Of a DNA stretch of 64,000 bases, positions 32,101 through 44,100 are shown piece after piece. The DNA lies in the NCBI GenBank assembly GCA_947652115.1, contig OX393572.1, positions 4,240,945 through 4,304,944 of the forward strand, written 5' to 3'. The notes beneath the pieces were generated by a model. The model worked only from the letters and a program-made list of their open reading frames with translations, had not been told where the DNA came from and did not search any database. Made by a program: the position numbers and the translations under genes. Source of the DNA: Blastomussa wellsi. Taxonomy: Eukaryota; Cnidaria; Anthozoa; Scleractinia; Plerogyridae. Position 1 is the stretch's first letter. Each line of letters begins with the position of its first letter.

Positions 32101-34762
32101 GGGTTTCTTTCGTTTCGAAACGATCCGCGTAAAATAGAATACTGAAATTCTCACATGTAAACAATAACAAAGGTGTGGCTGACTAGGGCCCCTTTTGCGA
32201 GAGGGAAGGGAGGAGGGGCGGAATCTACCCTCCCCGGTCTCGGTAAAAGATCAGAAAAATCCCGGTCGGAATAGGGTTAAGCAAAGATAAGCCGAGGGCT
32301 TTTCGGTACGGTACTTACTTGGATCGCTGAATGGTGACAAAATAAAATTCACAGGCATGTCTCTGGGATGAGCGGCAATGGCCTTAGCAATCTCCTTGGC
32401 AGCTTCTATCTCGTCACCCATACTAGCGGTTGTGTCGATCACGAAAATAAGCGAAACGTCGCCATTGATTCCCAACAGAATTTCAAAGTCGGTTTCGTCC
32501 AGGATATCGCGAAGCTTTTTAAACACGTTTTCGTGCTTTTGGGGTTTCTTTTTCCTGCAGTGACGGGGTAAATCGGATTTGCGGCATTTGCCCTGCTCCG
32601 GGGGACAGTGGCATTCGGGACGGATCTGTTTCGATGGAGAGAGCAAGAGAGAAATACAATTTTAGGCAAAGAAATCACACTGGTCCCGGGGGATACTTTG
32701 GGTGCATTGGTGCTTCCCTGGGGTCTAGAAACCCCATAGAGCTCAAAGTTGCTACCCCATCTCTTGCCTCCCACGTACGCAGAAGACATTCTTTAGGTTT
32801 GTCACGCAATCTGGATGGGGAGGAAAGATTGCGTGACGAGCCAAGGCTTTTCGGCATTAATTGTAAAACACCCCATATCAGACTAGTGGACTAAAGAGTT
32901 AGACTGTATACTCCAACCCAGACGGAAAGAAAAGTTCATGTTTCGACCTGATTTTGACGTTGACCCAATTCCTAAGATAGAGATCCACCAACGAAGTAAT
33001 AATAAAGAACTTGAAAACTTCCCTCTCCCAGAATTTTTCCTTTTGAATTAAACTGTCTTAATAACTTATCCAAAAATCCGTTTTCTCAAGATTCGAGAGA
33101 TTCGTCAAGCAAAAGAAGGCAAAAACAGGGAGGAATTTTTCGTTTCACTTCACTCAAAGAGGAGAGACCCTGGGAACGAGGTTGAGTTTGCGCTTCTCGC
33201 CTCGCTAGGTCGCGTGTACTTGCGTGTGCTCGCGTGGATTCTCGATTGTATAGTAATGTTCTCACCAGGTAACCGACCATCTGTCGTGCTTTAGGTATTT
33301 CCTTATCTCTGACCGCTTTTTGAATGTAGCCTCTCAGTAGTCTCTTTGTTCTCGAACTCAATCTTCCCCTTGTCGTCTTAGCTTCAGCCATTCCTGTCGA
33401 GAGAAAGGGGAAACAATGCTACAGTTTGAGACCAAGTGTGATCTACCAGAATATCAATTATTTTTACGAGTCTCCTAGTTAACATGCAGTCCCCTCTTTC
33501 CCATGAGCAGCCACCACCCCACCTAGGGTTGCCAAAATTCACAGAGTGAATTCAGTCGACAAATTCCATGCAAAACAGATCCCATTTCCAACGACTTTAC
33601 AATCTTGTCCAGTATGGCTTTTATTATCCGCTGTAGTTCTTTTGTTCCGTTATACTTTACTTGCTCAGTTTCAGAACAATACGTATTTTTCAAGGGCGTT
33701 CAACAAGTAAAACACAGTGTGGATGTCGACATGACAATCTGGTGAGTACAATGAGTGTGATTCCTCCCTCCCCCTTTGAAAAATCCTGGCTACGCCTATG
33801 TTTTTGAATAATAAATCCGTGAAAGCAATAGGCACACTATACATCTCTGCGGTTTGGTCAGAACGATCTGTACAGCTCGATACAACACACAGCCAATCTA
33901 GGCCCTAGCCCTGGAGTGAAAAAAATGGGCATCATTCTCGTCCCCACAGCCCACGATCATTCTGGTCTGTGCCAGGGATCGAGACCTCTGACCGTCTCGA
34001 ACATCGCAAGTTTGGCGCTGCCACATCACGCGCTTCAGGGAGAAAGCAAGCAAAGTGTGGAATTCCTGTCTCGCAAAGTCAAAATGTAGATGGATAGAAC
34101 GATCTGATGACAAATCTGATAGGCTGAAAATTACAGAGCGAGTATTCTGTGCACGCTCAAAATTAAAATCGCAAAATCGCCAATGCTATTCAGATGAAAT
34201 ATATATGATTACCCTGCTGGGAATGAACAAACTTTATACAATGTGTTAAACAGCTTTCAGAAGCTCAACGACCATAGCGTCCGAAAAGCCAAAAATAATT
34301 ATGTCATCTAAAATTAAGCGTTCAATTGTGTTCAATTAGTTCGGAAATTGAACACCATCTATCTCACACAATTTTTTGATTGGATTGTGTTCGATTTAAA
34401 TAGCAAACCAATCGGACCCAAACGCTCGATCGAGTTCGATTAAGTTTGATTGATTCACTTGCAAATTCATTTGCGTAACAAATGTTTGTTTTTTCCTATT
34501 CCTTAGAGTCTTTATCCAACAGAGTCAGTGTAAACAATCTCTTACCCCTAATGATCTGCATCGAGGCTTCTAAGTATTTGTTATTTCTCGGTGCCGAAAG
34601 CGCACCACTACTGCTGCTCCGCTGAAGATTCAAATCGTCGCCCATGAGGTACTCGGCGGTTGTTCTGTCTAAGATTTCAAAATAATCTGCAGTGCCTTCG
34701 GAAAAATCCAGTAATAGCACAATCGCAGCCGCCACAATACTCAACAGCGTTACTTTCTTCAT
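29168..34762 (-). CDS. Secreted von Willebrand factor A domain protein, hemicentin/VWA7-like, 5 exons, 688 aa
   Basis: Exons on the - strand: 34762-34546, 33393-33266, 32625-32319, 31248-30433, 29766-29168; GT-AG with phases 1, 0, 1, 1; 2067 nt in total. The N-terminus (MKKVTLLSIVAAAIVLLLDF...) is a signal peptide. Exon 2 is basic and helical. Exon 3 opens with a small Cys-rich patch (CHC, C, HC) and then the VWA core: VSLIFVIDTTASMGDE, with MIDAS residues D179, T181 and S183. Exon 4 continues with FVFTDAGSKD and ends in a beta-rich segment (GGVWIIKNPTQGAWELFI...), the arrangement that follows the VWA domain in hemicentins and VWA7. The last exon adds about 200 residues of beta-rich sequence without Ig, EGF or transmembrane segments, so the product is probably secreted. 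A metal-dependent adhesion or matrix role is inferred from the family. The exact orthologue is uncertain. Confidence 0.85.
30080..30290. mobile_element. MITE family F (ACGTCAC termini), copy 1
   Basis: Starts GCAACGTCACGGTTTGTGCC and ends ATATCGTGACGTTGC, an inverted pair. The interior contains CATCCTTGTTCCTTTTTG and GGGTAATTTGGTTC as in copies 40208-40436, 54760-55090 and 56455-56690. It lies in the last intron of the VWA gene. Confidence 0.8.
31976..32196. mobile_element. MITE with AAAGGGGCCCTAGTCAGCC termini
   Basis: AAAGGGCCCTAGTCAGCC at the left and GGCTGACTAGGGCCCCTTTT at the right are inverted. About 220 bp, in VWA intron 3, no ORF. Confidence 0.75.
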
Positions 34763-35099
34763 GGCTAGAAGAGAATTACTGCTCCTTTCAGTTAAGATGA
34801 AATGCTAAAGAATATCTCTGTTTGGTCGAACGTTTTTATATGTGATTCACAACCGGAAGTTGGATCTTTCCAACTAGACCAGCCGCTGCGGCGCGCTCCA
34901 ACGGATGTAATGCCATACTTTGAGATAGAGATATTCCGAGTTCTTCAGATTTCCATTTATGAAATTAAAAGGTCATGGAAGTTTTAGCCCACGTACCGGT
35001 TCTTATTAAGATAGGATGTTTGACAAACAATAACAACCTTTGTACAAATTACAAATAAAATTATCACGTTTTCAAAATCCTAAATCGAAATTGGTTCCG

Positions 35100-35458
35100 A
35101 ATGGTCCCCGGGGGTACTCACATATGAAAGGGCGGGGATGCTCGTCTTCTCGCTTAGGGGTGTGTAAATTTCGGATTTTGGTCTCACTTACTTAGGGTGC
35201 TCTGGGCAAAACGCCATTATATTTAGCAGTGAAGGTCACCTTTAGGGCTGCACGCGAAGAAATATAAAAATATATATTTAACATGTATATTATTAATTCG
35301 CTTTATTTACTCGATTCATTTAATCAAAGTCTTTCATGGTCTCTTTTAGGGGTCAAAAATGCTTGGGCCACGCCCAGATCAGTCTCCTTTAGGGGTTTAA
35401 TTCAAACTTTCCGACGAGCATCCCCACCCCTTTCATATGCGAGTCCCTCCGGGCCAAT
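35100..35458. mobile_element. MITE with CCCCGGGGGTACTCACATATG termini
   Basis: GGTCCCCGGGGGTACTCACA then TATGAAAGGG is the inverse of CCCTTTCATATGCGAGTCCC then TCCGGGCC. About 355 bp, no ORF; contains AGGGGT words on both strands. Confidence 0.8.
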
Positions 35459-36485
35459 AGTACTGTTTGTTGCACTTCTTTTCAGTTTGGCTGAGGCATT
35501 CAGATTTAATCTTGAAGTTCAAGAAACACCAGGAAAAACAAACACACAATACACTCTAAGATGGCGGAAGTCTGCTCGTATTTCCTGTTCATGTTTTTAA
35601 ACGCCAAAACAGGAAAAAATCTGTATCGAATCTGTGTTGTATAACTTGAAATCTCACCAAGTGTGAGTCACACCGGAAGCGCCTTTGCTTTCACTCGGTT
35701 GATCAGTGACCAAATTTCGTCATTTCGTCATCCAAACCTTTTGTTTATAGAGATTTCACAGACTGGTGTTTTATTTTAATTTATGCACCCAATCAGACAG
35801 ATGAGATAATCAGACAGTTTTCACATAGATTTCAATATGAAGGAAAGAGGAATTTCGCATGGTCAGTTCATTTCGTACAAGCCAATGTTAATGGGGGACG
35901 GGAAGGAGAGGACCCTGGGAACGCTAAGTGTAATCGATTTCAATGCTCAGAGAAAGCCATTTGTCACGAGTAGCCTAAAAGTTCAGGAGTGAAGTTAAAT
36001 CTGTCCATCGGCATGACTGGCATAAAGTTTCCGTTTGGACATTGGGCGTAACATATTAGATTTCAGATAAAATTGAATTGCTACTTCCTTTAGCAATACA
36101 GCTGTCCGGATACCAGAATTCTTGTCTCAGTTTCCGAGAAATAGCCGCGTGTAGAGGTCTTTGCTTTTTCGTGTGAAGCAAAGGAACTATGTCGAAATAC
36201 GTCGGCGCACCGGTAAGGTTACCATACATACATACATACATACATACTTTATTTGTCATGTAGGTCAGTACAAGAAGGCAGCTAAAAAGCTGATGTGGAC
36301 CTACAAATTTAAGTATTAATATCTACAACAATTCAAATAATAATGTTAACAAACTTAAGAATTATTTACAATGAGTAAGAAAGACTATAATACCAGTAAG
36401 ATAATCAACAGTCAATAGACTAGCGTTAAAATAACCGAGGTTAGGTTACTGCACAACAGGGAGCAACCAATTCCCTTTTTTAAGC

Positions 36486-36535
36486 CCCCCCCCCCCCCAT
36501 GCTCGGTGGGGGGGGGTGGGGGGTGGGGGAGGGGG
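36486..36535. repeat. Poly-C/poly-G tract with quadruplex potential
   Basis: A run of about 14 C, then CATGCTCGGT, then GGGGGGGGTGGGGGGTGGGG. The G-rich side has at least four G runs of four or more with short loops; the two sides can also form a hairpin. Confidence 0.75.
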
Positions 36536-36811
36536 TACTTGATCCATGTTTGGGTTTTGTGGTGCCGCTGTGGGATTGAAACCATGACGGTCCCCTGTTT
36601 TTGAGGACATTAAACTCCTACCTATAGCTGGGGCAAAGGGTACTATACTATATATATAGCGGCCAACATCTAGTCCTGAAAATGATCTCATCATGACTGA
36701 TGACCGGTTAAATAAATACTGATCAACGTTTATGGTTTCTGCAAGCCATTCCTGATTACGACAGACTCGCACGAAATTAATGTATACCCTGTTCAGGGCT
36801 GAGGGGTCTAA

Positions 36812-37222
36812 AGAGGGTCTCAATGGGGTTAACCGTCAGCCGTCAAATGGCCAAAATATGAACCGTCAACCGTCAAAAACGCAATATTTTTACCGTCAAC
36901 CGTCAAATAAGGAAGCCAATGAAAGCCGTAAGATGTCTCAGATTCCCTTAATTAAGAACTAAACGATCGGCTGTTTATAAATAAAAGTTTCAATATATCA
37001 TAAAATACGTCCAGCGGTAACAAATGTGATGTAATTACGCTAATTAGACACATAGTTGAAGACCAAAAACCTAATTTTTAACGCACAAATTATTAACTGG
37101 ATTATTAAAATATGGGAAAAATTGTTATCTTTTATAATTAATTTCGTTTTATAAACGACATTCCAAAAAAATAACCGTCAACGTACCGTCAAAGGGACCC
37201 CACCCCCATTAAGACCCTCTCT
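36812..37222. mobile_element. 410-bp MITE with AGAGGGTCTCAATGGGG termini
   Basis: AGAGGGTCTCAATGGGGTT and AACCCCATTGAGACCCTCT-like CCCCATTAAGACCCTCT are inverted. Subterminal tandem copies of CCGTCAACCGTCAAA occur near the left end and again near the right end, as expected for transposase-binding repeats. Confidence 0.75.
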
Positions 37223-37374
37223 AAAACCATACCCTATCCGGCGGCATGTCCCCGAATAACCAATATAGGGGAGTTCTCCCGGGTCCCCATATGCATGTTG
37301 TTTCACCCATGTTCATTTACACTTCAGTGCAGACGTTTCCTAATAAGGGATGAGTGATTCTAGAAATAAAAGAT

Positions 37375-37625
37375 AATACGGCTATTTATACAAGAAAAAT
37401 AAGACGCGGTTAAACTAAGACGCGAAGGAGGGTTTTGTGTCATTTATACCGTCCGTTGCGTTTTCGTAAGGAAGCGAAAAAGCCTAAAACCCGCCAGTTA
37501 TACGTGAAATTTTATTTCCAACTTAAAATAAAACGCTGGTCCAAAAAAGCCGCATCCTGTTTTAGCAGTTGCTGCGTGAGGTGGGATTTCTTCGCCCAGT
37601 TCACGTCTTATTTTAGCCGTCTCTA
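37375..37625. mobile_element. Probable MITE with GGCTATTTATA/AATAAGACG termini
   Basis: GGCTATTTATACAAGAAAAA then TAAGACG at the left is roughly inverse to CGTCTTATTTTAGCC at the right. The 63-codon ORF inside is lysine/arginine-rich and looks fortuitous. Confidence 0.45.
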
Positions 37626-38160
37626 ATTTCAAGGATATATTTAAGTAACGGAAATCGTGCTTTAACGTTCGTTAAAAGGAGGTGCTATAGCTAGCAATGA
37701 GAAGGATATCCAAATCTCCCAGCGCCCCCCCCCCCCCCCCCGAAAAACACATGCCAAAATTGAGTGTCTTTTAAACTTTTATATTCTCTAAAAAGCCCAC
37801 CCATTTCTTTAATTCACAACTCACTTTTCACTACTTCGAGCAGTCCTATATTTTCCTTTTGCTCAGGAGAATTGAAAATTAGCCAAGCCGTTTCTCGCTC
37901 AATAACCTTTATTTTTGGCATGGTCACGGAATCCCGACAGCTACGCAGGCTATTTCTCACCGAAAATCGGTGCTTAATTTGTAACCAAAGTGAATCGGAT
38001 TCTCGGACGATCAGGCGAAAATAAGGACAAAAAATAAATAGAAAAAGAAAATGAAATGGAGAAACGAAGAAACGAAGAAATGAACCAGAACGGAAGAGTC
38101 CTGGGTACTAGTGTATCATTCGGTCGACACGTTGCTTGCTCGCTCGGCTTGTAGCCGAAA

Positions 38161-41100
38161 ATGTGGCATTTAGATCCAAAGATATTTCATTTTGTATCTC
38201 TGTTTATCTGTGTTAGATGTTTCAATCCTTTCGAAGACGGTCAGTATGATATCGACTGGGGTGGACCTGTAAGTTTACGCGAAGGGCAAGTGACGCCGGT
38301 AGGTTTATAAAATTTAATGCTCAACTGAAGTTTGTTCTGTATAAAAAGTGAATATGCACGCCCTGTTGTTCTGTAGCTTTAAGCTTTAATTAAACTCTAC
38401 CACAAATTATGCTGCAAAGAGCAATGCCAACAAGTTTGTTAGCCTTGTCGAAAACCTTTTTCCCAACTTTTGTTGCATTGAAGCTTATAAATTTGAATCC
38501 TTATCGAATATTTCTGTCCTGTGCTTATTTTACTTAAAAATATTGGTTAGCATTGTGAGCTTCAGTATTCACTGAACTGTAAAAGTTAATATTTATGACA
38601 TGACTTATGTGCATTAGAAGTAGTGAAATATTTTTCTTGATTACATACAATGTAAATGCCAAAACCCATAAAGGAACCAAATGTTTACAAAGTGTTACTT
38701 GTCTTGCAATTTTGCTGAAGCTCATTTTTTTGCCTTTTTGATGATTTTAGTTTACAATTGTAAAAATGATTATTGAGAGAGCTTTATCAGCATCACTTTT
38801 CCAAAATTAATATACTAACCATAATTTACGCTGTATCATTTCGCAATTAATTAATAAGGAGTTCTGTGATTTCAGCTGTTAAATGCTTGCATCTTTGTTG
38901 TAGCTGCCATATGAATAGGATTCATATCATTATTGATGTAAATTTATGATAAAATATCATTCAATACTGACTGAATTATACGACACCAGATCAATGTACT
39001 TAACAGTACTCATAATTTTCTCAAGTTCTTACAGCCTTTAAAGAGGTTCCCACTTTACTCTTAGGCTACGTTTGCATCGGACCGGTTCCAAATGGATTCA
39101 GTCTGAAAATCCAGACCAGATAGGTCTTCTTTTTACATAGGACCGTTCTTGAATCGGTCCAGAAATTATGGATCCAAACAGACCCAAAACACTGGACCCT
39201 GTTGTTTGGCAGGTCCAGTTTTGGATCCATACTGGACCAGTTCCATGACGATCCCATGTAAACACACAGATCAGTTCCAAACAATTACATGTAGCCAGAA
39301 GCCTATTTGGTTTGGCTTGGTTTGGAACACTTCCAGTCCGGTCACATTTAAACATACACCTTATTCCAAAATGGCCGCTGATTTATGCACATACAAATTG
39401 GCCCTTATTACCTCGTTCAAGATAAAATATTCTTTTGATATTTGAGCTTAAAAATGAGGCAAGAAGGGTTAATTTGAATACCAACAAAAGAATATTAAGA
39501 TGGTGGCCATTTTGGAATGAGGTGTACGGTCCTGAGTTTATAGACAATAACTTTCTTCACTCAGGTGTATATTATTTGGTAGGTAGCAGCAAATTTAAAG
39601 GGAACCTAGGCTCTTCAAGCAAGTCAATGTTAAGTTGTCTAAAATAGTGTCTAAATTACAAATTGCACCAGATGAGGGAGATAAAACATTTCATACTCAA
39701 AGCAAGAAAAAGATTATTGTTTTTAAATTTCCCGCATGCCACCATTTTGGATTTTATAGCATCAGTGCATTATCTCATTTTTTCACACAAAAGAACCTCT
39801 CATTACTAACAATAACGGTGACGCAATGACGTCATGAAATTCAACATGGTGGTGCACAAGAATTTTAAAAGCGATGATCTCCGTTTTTTATCGTCATGAA
39901 ATGTTATATATCCCTTGTCTGGTAAAATTTGTAATTTAGACACTATTACTTATTGTCAACTTGTTTCAAGAGCTGAGGTTCCCTTAAAATGTTAAAAAAT
40001 GAATTTAATGCTCAGGAATAACCAAGAAATACTCCAAGTTATTTCATGCTAAGGAAACCAGAATAAACTCTGGTCTGATGGGCTACTAGGCTCAAAGACA
40101 GACTTTACCAATCCTGCAATATAACCCTGCATATGACCCGTAGTGGCCCATCAGCTCGGAGATTAATCCAGTTTCCTTAGCATGCAACAACTAGGAGTAT
40201 TTAAAGAAGCTGCGTCACAGTTCGTGCATTTTGACAAATTTAGACTAAACTTTTCAAAATCTTCATTTGTAATCTGCCTGAATCATCTCCATCCTTAAAC
40301 ATCCTTGTTCCTTTTTGGTTTAGTGTCACCTGTTTGGTGTTTTTCTTCCTTAGTAAACTATTAGTTTTAGGTTTCCTACATTTTAAGGGTAATTTGGTTC
40401 ATCACAAAAAATAGCTCAAAATATCGTGACGTAGCTGTGGAGGGGAGGCCAGTCCATCGCAAGGCTATCCCCACCGTACCCTAATCATTACTTTTGCTGG
40501 TACCCATTTATGGAGTTGAGTGATTTAATTAACAATAAATAATAATTGTTTGATTAATTAACAAAAAAACAGTTACAATGAAAAACCTTTTTTATTAGAG
40601 TAAGCATTGCCAAGTGTCTTGAACCCAGGCCTTCCCAATCATGATGTGGAGTCCAGCTCACTAAAATATTTTCAAACACTATTTCTTATAATTAGCCATT
40701 CTCGTTTCTGGTACTGTACAATTGTAGCTTCTGACAATCTGCTGAAGACTTCTAACAATAATTAGTATTATTTAAATTGTATCTTGATAATGTAACCAGT
40801 GCAAGCTATATCCAAATTCTTTTAAAAATTGACTGTAACTTGCAAGCATTGTATTGTAAACTAGAAGTATGGAAGCAAGGACGTCTTTAACTTCACTGAT
40901 TAATAGTTTTTCAGTTGTGCTAATTACCTGTACAATCTTATGTCATATTTTTGTAATTAAGTCTTACACTTACATGACCACGCAGGTAGACGACTAAAAT
41001 AAACTCAGATGTGTACATGTACGGTGCATTTTATAAAAAAAGTGTATACCGCTTTGGCAGTAGGAGAATTGATTAGTAAAAGAAAATGATTATATTGGAA

Positions 41101-44100
41101 CACCTACCATCATACAAAGCATTGGACTGGCTAAATAGAATTTTTATGTATTTTAAGTTTCAACTGATTTTTCCTCTCAAAATTCTAACTTTATCATCTG
41201 CACAATTTTGTCTTTATGTAATAATCTTAATTTAAATTTATCTATTGAATAGTACTTATATAAAACCTAACCCTCAGTTGTTGTTCTGTCCCCCTTAGGT
41301 TAGCTTTTGCTACCTGCGGGACAGTGTAATTAATGAAATCAAATATTCATAATAAAGTTTTTGTTGTTGTTGTTGATTCAGATTTCACCATACCCCTTCA
41401 AAACCTTCTGATTTCTTTTAGGATGGAAGAGATTTCTTGAGCAATAGAGAGTCATTAGTAATGATCACTAAAGACAATGAAAAATACAAGTGTATATTAC
41501 CCCAAGATGAACTGCCAAAAGAGGTATGTAAATGGTTATAAGGGATGCAGGTTTATAATGTTGACAGACGTGAAGTCAGAAGCAGAGGTAGAATTCTAAT
41601 GAAATTACATGTATGATCTAGTGAAACTGGCCTTTGCTGTTAATAATGTTTTAAAATGGAATCCTGGCTTTTAATATAAATACCCATTAGGTATTGTGTA
41701 ATGATTATTTTATTATTTTATAGGTTCTTTGACTCTGTTCTTTCCCTTTAGGGTTTAAGAATCATGATCGGAAGAAAAACAAACTCTTCTTTCTGATTCT
41801 GATTCTGTTGATCTTCTGGCTCTGTTTACAGTCATTGTTATTTTGATTTTCTCTGCATCATAATGCATAATGTTCTAGTCTTCTCGGATAAGGATGATAA
41901 ACCGTAGGTCCCATCTCCTGCATCTTCAATGTTCGGGTCAGCAGGGGATGTTAAAGAACCCACACACTTGTCGCAAAGAGTAGGGCATGGAATTCCCGGT
42001 GTTGTGGTTCTGCTCTGCTGGTTGGGTTTGGGTGAGATCATGAATGGACTGATAGCGGCAGCCATTTGCGCCTTTGCATTCTGACGTCCAATCTCACCCT
42101 GATTAAATATGTAAATTGGCCCTGAAAAGCCCCATGTGGGAGTGGTCAATCAAGTTCAATGCTCCTTAAACCCAGATTGACTTTTGATAGCACCTATCTA
42201 TATCAATTAAAACAAAATTTTTCTGAATATATAATTATGTTACTTTTTATTTGTAGAATAGTTATTACTTTGAGGGCCCGGACCCAGAGATTCTTTTAGA
42301 GTCTTTAGTGAGGAAAGGAGATTGCTCTTACAGAGTAAGTCTACTACATAATTTGTCTAGTTTGTATTTTATTTCTCATTTAAAAATTCTCTTACAACTT
42401 TGGGAGCCAAGCACATACATGTAGCTCAGTTGGTTAGAGTACCCAACAAGTGTCTGGGAGGTCATAAGTCTTGTGGAGGACAGAGATTTTTTTGTCCCTG
42501 CTCACTCATGACAAAATGAACAATTAATTTCAATATTCATTTCATTTAATCATCAAGCTGAACATTTACCTTCTTTCATTATTGGGAGGCATCACAGCCT
42601 TACGGTTATCATTTTTTCAATGCACTTAACACTAAACATGCTAAAGTTGCAGTACAGAATTTAATACCAAATTAAAAAGTGCACCGCCTAAAAATTTGGA
42701 ACCTGTTTGGACATAATTATACAAATTAAACGGCGGCTGCTTGTGTTCTTGGGCAAGACACTTTACTCTCACAGTGCCTCTCTTCACCCAGGTGTATAAA
42801 TGGGTACCGGCGAATTTACTGCTGGGGGGTAACCCTGCGATGGACTAGCATCCCATCCAGGGGGGAGTAGAAATACTCTCTGTCGCTTCATGCTACAGAA
42901 ACCGGGATAAGCTCCGGCCTGATGGGTCACTTGGCCCGACTGCAGACTTACCTCTTACCTTACAAATTAAACATTGGAAAGAGGGTCACATTTAGGTGGC
43001 TTTCATATACATGTAGCATTATTCTCTTTAAATGTTTAGTTAATAATTATTATCTAGAAATGGATCGCATCAGTCACTGCATTAATTTGCAATTTTAGTT
43101 AAATTCACAATTTTGCAGAAATGTTTGCAAAATTTTGCAGAATGCACAGGAGAAATGTCAACTGAAGACAATTCAAGGAGGGTCCTTGACGAAACTGCAA
43201 ATTTAACTAAAATTGTGAATTTTACAAAAGTTACGAAAATCTAAAAATTTTGCAGAATTAGGGGCCCCTCGGAACTGCAAATTTAACTATAATTGCGAAG
43301 ATTACGAAAATCTAAAAATTTTGCAGAATTAGTAATTTTCGTAATTGTGTTCCATCCTGGACATAAGTGGCCAGGAAAGGACATGTATGAGTCCAATGAA
43401 GTGACCTTTTTGGTCAGACAAGACTATAGTAAGGTCAGCATTGCTCAGTAAGTCACATTGTTCAACCCTAACCTTGGCTTTTGATGAAACAACTCCTTTT
43501 CTTATTTTGAATGCTTAAGAAGCAAATATCTTTCAATACAATTAGCCCTTTGCACGACCCAGTTATATGGTACAAAATAACACCCTGCTGGTGAGCACGC
43601 TATGCTCTGGGACATCCAAAACAAAGTCACTTCATGTCCCAGAGCGTAGCTTGCTCACCAACAGGGTGTTATTTTGTACCATGTGACTTGGTCGTGCAAA
43701 CGTCCTATTTTCTGAAGTGACGCAATGTCTGAGGAAAAGGCCATTATATATCGTCAATACAAAGAAATGTAGTTGCCATTTGGCGACTAAACCTGAACTT
43801 TTAGATCCACGGATGAAATTTTAGTCGCATTGGGACCGTATCGGTCCCCTCTACTTGTATCTGACAGCTTTACAGTTTCCAGGGCTAGGCCATTTTTTCT
43901 GTTGTTTTATAATTGTTCTCTCAACCTTGAGAAAGCTGCCACAGACCCTATTTTAATGAAATTGAATTACATTTCTCTTCTACAGCAAGATACATACTGG
44001 ACATATGAGCTCTGTCATGGGAGACACATTAAACAATTCCATGAGCTAAAAGCTGGTGTTCCGGTATGTAGCCTTAGCTTTGCCGGTATGATATTAAGTT

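Larger units (their letters stand above)
34763..38160. other. Divergent spacer between the VWA gene and ERLEC1
   Basis: Both promoters should lie here, about 3.4 kb apart. Most of 35100-37630 is repeat: a 350-bp MITE (35100-35458), a CATA microsatellite (36226-36248), a C/G-rich tract (36486-36535), a MITE at 36812-37222 and another near 37375-37625. A poly-C run is at 37728-37740. No TATA box can be assigned with confidence. Confidence 0.55.
38269..41421 (+). other. ERLEC1 intron 1, repeat-rich
   Basis: Contains AT-rich unique sequence to 39060, a probable inverted-repeat element at 39064-39362, a pair of inverted words (GTGTCTAAATTACAAATT at 39648 and its inverse near 39930), SINE fragments (40012-40110 and 40137-40665) and a family F MITE (40208-40436). 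No coding signal other than the flanking exons. Confidence 0.6.

Noticed and set aside
37435..37626. 63-codon Lys/Arg/Cys-rich ORF as a small gene
   Set aside because: It sits inside a probable MITE with inverted ends and has no start context or neighbouring exons.
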